This document shows, in pieces, positions 6,431 to 9,355 of a DNA stretch of 9,355 bases (positions are counted from its first letter, which is position 1; every line of letters begins with the position of its first letter). The notes beneath the pieces are model-generated. The model had not been told where the DNA came from and made no database searches. It was given only the letters and a program-made list of their open reading frames with translations. A program made the position numbers and the translations under genes. The stretch is from NCBI GenBank assembly GCA_015232735.1, contig JADFZC010000078.1, positions 1 through 9,355 on the forward strand, in the 5' to 3' direction. This stretch comes from Oligoflexales bacterium. GTDB taxonomy: Bacteria > Bdellovibrionota > Oligoflexia > Oligoflexales > Oligoflexaceae.

Positions 6431-7111
6431 CTACGAATAAAGATAGGACAGGAAAGAGAGCCATCTGTTGTCTATAAGCATAAAAATAGGTACGGTCGCA
6501 TTACAGCATCCATGGAAGACTATGGCCGGAATAATCTTCCCTGTCTTCACATAAATAATTTCACAACATAATCCCAGAAGCATTGGTCCGAGAGGGATGC
6601 CGGCATTCAAGGAGACGACTTTGCCAAGGGTAGGCATTGTGTGGATAAAGGCGAAGCACAGGGCGGAAAAATATCCTCCTAGAAGATCACCCCCATAATT
6701 TCTAAAAACTTTTCCGATTGCCACTCTGAAGACCATCTCCTCAATAATTGGTATCCAAAAAATGAATGCGGCTGCCTCAACATTTACAATAGCCTTTTCG
6801 GGCCTGCCAATAAATGAGCTTGCAAGTGCCCCGAGTATGGATCCAATCAGAATCAGAATGGATGACAGGTAGGCAATGAAAAGGAAATCAAATCTCTTTC
6901 CAAAAATATCTATATGGGAAGTGATGCTGATTTGCGGGAAAAACCGGCCTCGTTTGCTGTAGATCAAAACTGTAAATATGGTGTTCAATATGGCTGTCCC
7001 CAGCCAGGCAGGTTTACCGGGAAGGAAGGATTGAATTAAAGTATAGAACTCTGACAGCAATATACCTGTTAGAAGTGTTAGGATCAAAAGTACGAAAAGT
7101 TTTTTAATCAC
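6431..7111 (-). CDS. CPBP-family intramembrane glutamic metalloprotease (CAAX protease / Abi-like)
   Basis: It is a multi-pass membrane protein of 226 residues with hydrophobic segments near 3-22, 36-51, 75-102, 112-123, 145-158, 172-188 and 193-212. The family motifs appear in order: EEMVFR (E124, E125, R129), FAFIH (H157), and HGCCN (H200, N204), the catalytic and metal-site signature of CPBP proteases. The usual glycine after EExxFR is Val here. GTG 7111 is the start: an in-frame TGA (7123-7121) lies just upstream and no ATG occurs before the catalytic region. The ribosome-binding site is weak (GAG 8 nt upstream). Known roles in bacteria include processing of peptides or prenylated substrates, bacteriocin self-immunity and stress signalling. 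Its substrate here is unknown. It lies 106 nt downstream of cheV on the same strand, with no strong promoter seen between them. Confidence 0.88.
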   Translation of the reverse strand: MIKKLFVLLILTLLTGILLSEFYTLIQSFLPGKPAWLGTAILNTIFTVLIYSKRGRFFPQISITSHIDIFGKRFDFLFIAYLSSILILIGSILGALASSFIGRPEKAIVNVEAAAFIFWIPIIEEMVFRVAIGKVFRNYGGDLLGGYFSALCFAFIHTMPTLGKVVSLNAGIPLGPMLLGLCCEIIYVKTGKIIPAIVFHGCCNATVPIFMLIDNRWLSFLSYLYS

Positions 7112-7217
7112 GAATTTTACTCAAGCTTTCTCTGGGGCGTGTTGACACTTTGGTCTGTTTCAAGTTATTTAAAAGCTGTTTTGTACCAAATTCCGCCGCA
7201 TGTTAATCAAATATATA

Positions 7218-8228
7218 TTAACCGAATGGCCTGCGTTTTGTCTTTAGCAAATCTTGAAGCGCATTAATCAGGGTTCTTATATCGCTTTTCAAAACATATC
7301 CATTGGCGCCAACAGATGAAGCGGCAGTTTGTGTAACCTCCCCGCTAAGGGACGTATGCAGTAGAACCGGAATATGTACATAACTCGGATATTCCCTGAT
7401 TTTCTTTATCATGCTGAGACCGTCCATCAGAGGCATTTCAACATCCGTGATAATGCAGTCTACGGAACCATATTCGTAATTGTTTCCCGAGGCTATTTCG
7501 TTCAGTTTTTCCAGCCCTTCCATACCATTTGTAGCTGTTATAACTCGATAACCATTCTCTTCTAGGGCTTTAGATATATTTTGTCTTATCAGGCTGGAGT
7601 CGTCGACAAAAAGGATTGTCGGGCCGTCTGAATCAGGTTGACTGATTTGGTTTATGTTTTTTGAAGGATGGAAATAAAGACTGTTGCTTGGCACCGGTGA
7701 TCCTAAACCGGTTTTTTGGTTGGCGATTACTTCCAGGTCATTTAAAATTTTTTCAAGGTCCAGAATGAACAGAAATTCATTGTTTTCGATCAGGATCATT
7801 CCTGACAGGCAGGAGCTGCTGTCAGAGGATGGAGGCAGCACTTTCTCCCATTTGATTCTTCTTATGCGATTTGTGTTTGTTACTATGAATCCGGCACGTT
7901 TTTGGCTGAATTCGGTCACGATAATTTGCTGTTCGCTGGTAATTTCAGTCTTTGAATCTCCAAGTATATGGCCCAGATTGATTGCCGGTATCGGAACGCC
8001 CCTCAGTTCAAAGATTCCAGCTATTCCAGGTATCCTTGATGCAAGAGGATTTATTTTGGGCATATGGACAACTTCCCGTACTTTTGCAACATTTACACCG
8101 TAAATACCGGTAATTGTTTCCCCAGTTGGAAGGTGTCTTACGAGCGTGAATTCAATAAGTTCAAAAAAACTTCTTCCAACCTCGAATTGGTCCAAAAATC
8201 CAAGATTTTTTTCTTCATATCTAATCAT
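7218..8228 (-). CDS. cheV: CheV: CheW-like coupling domain fused to a response-regulator receiver
   Basis: The 336 residues divide into a CheW domain (about 18-168) with typical stretches (GVNVAKVREVVHMPKI, IAGIFELRGVPIPAINL) and a receiver domain (about 203-330). The receiver has the acidic pair D209-D210, phospho-acceptor D262 in TDVEMPLMDG, T292 and K314. A linker of about 35 residues joins them. Length and order are normal for CheV. Known role: it docks to chemoreceptor arrays and the kinase CheA, and its phosphorylation by CheA tunes adaptation. ATG 8228 is preceded by a GGGGG run 9 nt upstream, right after a leader hairpin. The upstream region carries a candidate sigma28 promoter, which fits a flagellar/chemotaxis regulon. 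No other che gene is in the window. Confidence 0.95.
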   Translation of the reverse strand: MIRYEEKNLGFLDQFEVGRSFFELIEFTLVRHLPTGETITGIYGVNVAKVREVVHMPKINPLASRIPGIAGIFELRGVPIPAINLGHILGDSKTEITSEQQIIVTEFSQKRAGFIVTNTNRIRRIKWEKVLPPSSDSSSCLSGMILIENNEFLFILDLEKILNDLEVIANQKTGLGSPVPSNSLYFHPSKNINQISQPDSDGPTILFVDDSSLIRQNISKALEENGYRVITATNGMEGLEKLNEIASGNNYEYGSVDCIITDVEMPLMDGLSMIKKIREYPSYVHIPVLLHTSLSGEVTQTAASSVGANGYVLKSDIRTLINALQDLLKTKRRPFG

Positions 8229-8242
8229 AATAAACTGCCCCC

Positions 8243-8264
8243 TGCCGGCTCCATTATGCCGGCA
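8243..8264 (-). promoter_or_regulatory. Leader hairpin abutting the cheV ribosome-binding site
   Basis: TGCCGGC (8243-8249) and GCCGGCA (8258-8264) form a perfect 7-bp GC-rich stem with an 8-nt loop. In the minus-strand transcript the stem ends directly against the GGGGG Shine-Dalgarno run (8242-8238). It could modulate ribosome access or protect the 5' end of the mRNA. Confidence 0.45.
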
Positions 8265-8278
8265 TATCAGCTTTCAAG

Positions 8279-8305
8279 TTTTCGGATAAAACTGGAAATT
8301 ATTTA
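8279..8305 (-). promoter_or_regulatory. Candidate sigma28 (FliA-type) promoter for cheV
   Basis: On the minus strand, TAAA (8305-8302), a 15-bp spacer, then TCCGAAAA (8286-8279) match the sigma28 pattern TAAA-N15-GCCGATAA with six of eight bases in the -10 element and exact spacing. Transcription would begin near 8272, leaving a leader of about 44 nt. The target gene, a chemotaxis coupler, is a known type of sigma28 client. Confidence 0.45.
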
Positions 8306-8306
8306 G

Positions 8307-8353
8307 TCGCTGGCGAGAAATGCGTAAGCAACGTGTCCTTACGAGCGCAGCGA
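8307..8353. repeat. Two-tier stem-loop upstream of cheV
   Basis: An outer stem, TCGCTG (8307-8312) with CAGCGA (8348-8353), encloses an inner stem, CGTAAG (8323-8328) with CTTACG (8338-8343), and a 9-nt loop. It lies just upstream of the candidate cheV promoter and downstream of the REC-PilZ gene. There is no T-tract, so it is not a classic terminator. Confidence 0.4.
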
Positions 8354-8385
8354 GTATAGGATCTCCCCGAAATTTCAGTATGTTG

Positions 8386-8489
8386 CAAAAAGATCCCATA
8401 TCCGCTTTTGTCATCAGAAGACATCGTAGGCGCTTTTACGCCAAAGACCTTGGGTCTTGAAATTTTCTATGGTTGTGCGGATCTTTTTG
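8386..8489. repeat. Inverted-repeat segment with internal hairpins at the 3' end of the REC-PilZ gene
   Basis: CAAAAAGATCC (8386-8396) recurs inverted as GGATCTTTTTG (8479-8489), and an AAATTTC flank occurs at both ends. The right copy lies inside the last codons of the REC-PilZ gene. Between them are GGCG (8429-8432) facing CGCC (8439-8442), and AAGACC-TTG-GGTCTT (8444-8458). The latter lies only about 9-23 nt past the REC-PilZ stop codon in the direction of transcription, where a terminator would be expected, but no T-run follows. This may be a short palindromic repeat that has supplied the gene's last codons. Confidence 0.4.
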
Positions 8490-9243
8490 AAATTTGTCTT
8501 ATGAAAGATTCTATCTCGTTCTTTTGAGAGGATGACGAAGCGGAGAATTTCAAGCCTATCTTGTTCTTATTTGCCTGCCAGGCTATTGTTGCCTTGATCT
8601 TGGCTTCAGAGATTGGAACTGTTGCCTGCGGATCACTTGATTTCGAAGATTTTCCATGCTTCGACGCCTTTACAGGTTCTGGAGTAATTGTAACAAGAAA
8701 CTCCTGCGCTTTTTTTACTTTCATCGGTTCTTTCAGTTCTATGCAGGCTCCGTTGAGACTGATATTGATCATTTTCCCATTCACTTTTGGAGATCTCTTT
8801 CCCCGTCCTTCAGCCTTTCCAATCAGCTTTGCCTGTAAATTTGCATTGAACCTTTTATTAATGCGATGTTTTTTGATCAGATATGTATCTATTTTATCGC
8901 TGAGTACATCAAATGACACCGGTTTTGGTATCCAGTCGCTGGCATCATGGTAGGCAAAAAGCTCGCTATTGACCGCTTCCTGAACAATGGGCGTCGGGAA
9001 TGCAGTAAGAAGTATTGGACCATCGTATATCTTTCTTGCCATTTGTATCAACGCTGGGCCATCGACGTCTGGCAGGTCAAAGTCTATTACACAAATATCC
9101 GGCTTCATTTCCTTGAGCTTTTCGAGCATCTCTTTTCCAGTCGACGCTACGTGAACACATGTTCCCTGAATCTTGTCTTTAAAAACTTCAGAAGTCATGA
9201 CAATGCTTGGTTTTGACTGATCGGCGATAAGCACGGTTGTCAT
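8467..9243 (-). CDS. Response regulator: receiver domain plus C-terminal PilZ domain
   Basis: The 258 residues hold a receiver domain (about 1-122) with phospho-acceptor D54 in IDFDLPDVDG, T80 in LLTA, and K107 in IPKP. The usual acidic pair is reduced to D8-Q9 (ADQS), so Mg2+ binding may be weaker, though D8 and D54 remain. The C-terminal part (about 125-252) is PilZ-like, with RINKR (127-131) as the RxxxR motif, NISLNG (160-165) as D/NxSxxG, and a closing AWQANKNKIGLKF strand. A Lys/Ser-rich insert (about 192-208) interrupts the barrel. Known: PilZ domains bind c-di-GMP through these motifs. Inferred: a cytosolic effector joining two-component and c-di-GMP signals, perhaps for motility or attachment. 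ATG 9243 has AAGGA 7 nt upstream and a strong promoter. The stop codon lies within a repeat arm. Confidence 0.9.
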   Translation of the reverse strand: MTTVLIADQSKPSIVMTSEVFKDKIQGTCVHVASTGKEMLEKLKEMKPDICVIDFDLPDVDGPALIQMARKIYDGPILLTAFPTPIVQEAVNSELFAYHDASDWIPKPVSFDVLSDKIDTYLIKKHRINKRFNANLQAKLIGKAEGRGKRSPKVNGKMINISLNGACIELKEPMKVKKAQEFLVTITPEPVKASKHGKSSKSSDPQATVPISEAKIKATIAWQANKNKIGLKFSASSSSQKNEIESFIRQISKRSAQP

Positions 9244-9308
9244 ATTGATGTCCTTTGGCTTGTATTTGTTTATATTTGTCCAGCGATGAAAATTTTTGCC
9301 TCTTTAAT

Positions 9309-9337
9309 ATTATACATTATTTTATTGAGTTTGTCAG
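9309..9337 (-). promoter_or_regulatory. Strong sigma70-type promoter for the REC-PilZ gene
   Basis: On the minus strand, CTGACA (9337-9332, five of six) is followed after exactly 17 bp by a perfect TATAAT (9314-9309). Transcription would start near 9302, giving a leader of about 58 nt. Confidence 0.75.
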
Positions 9338-9355
9338 TAAATCGGCCATTACATC

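Noticed and set aside
6431..7111. CPBP protease as an abortive-infection (Abi) defence gene
   Set aside because: Only the family link suggests it; there is no neighbouring defence gene, and CPBP proteases are widespread in non-defence roles.
7202..7222. GTTAAT / ATTAAC dyad at the end of cheV as a terminator
   Set aside because: The stem is only 6 bp and AT-rich, overlaps the stop codon, and has no following T-run on the transcribed strand.
7684..8103. Plus-strand frame of 139 codons opposite cheV
   Set aside because: It is the shadow of the CheW domain, which is unambiguous on the minus strand.

Overview
The window looks like chromosomal DNA of a Gram-negative, motile bacterium, most likely a deltaproteobacterium (Desulfobacterota-like). 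This is inferred from moderate GC, an LPS-heptose phosphatase (GmhB), a VKOR-thioredoxin fusion, and the CheV and REC-PilZ signalling genes. No single marker fixes the taxon. I see no phage, CRISPR, toxin-antitoxin or defence cassette.

Left part (1-2937, plus strand). The window opens inside a PLP-dependent enzyme of the D-cysteine desulfhydrase / ACC deaminase family. A spacer of about 300 bp with one imperfect hairpin follows. Next is a large, unrecognised membrane protein whose C-terminal two thirds appear to be three diverged copies of one helical/membrane module. A tRNA-Ala(GGC) gene (2951-3023, minus) converges on its 3' end.

Middle part (3249-6215, plus strand). A VKOR-DsbA fusion for disulfide bond formation stands alone. 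A good sigma70-like promoter then leads into a compact three-gene run: an unknown domain with a Lys/Ala/Glu-rich, histone-H1-like tail; a very small helical protein with an unclear start codon; and gmhB, which overlaps the small gene by 20 bp. Between the convergent gmhB and the next gene lies a non-coding element of about 135 bp with near-perfect terminal inverted repeats (MITE-like).

Right part (6431-9243, minus strand). A CPBP-family intramembrane protease lies downstream of cheV (CheW plus receiver domains), which lies downstream of a receiver-PilZ response regulator. cheV has a plausible sigma28 (flagellar) promoter and a strong leader hairpin. The REC-PilZ gene has an excellent sigma70-type promoter. 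The spacer between these two genes is rich in inverted repeats and may be a dispersed repeat. Together they point to chemotaxis, motility and c-di-GMP signalling.

The least explained items are the triple-repeat membrane protein, the H1-tailed protein with its small partner, and the two inverted-repeat intergenic elements.
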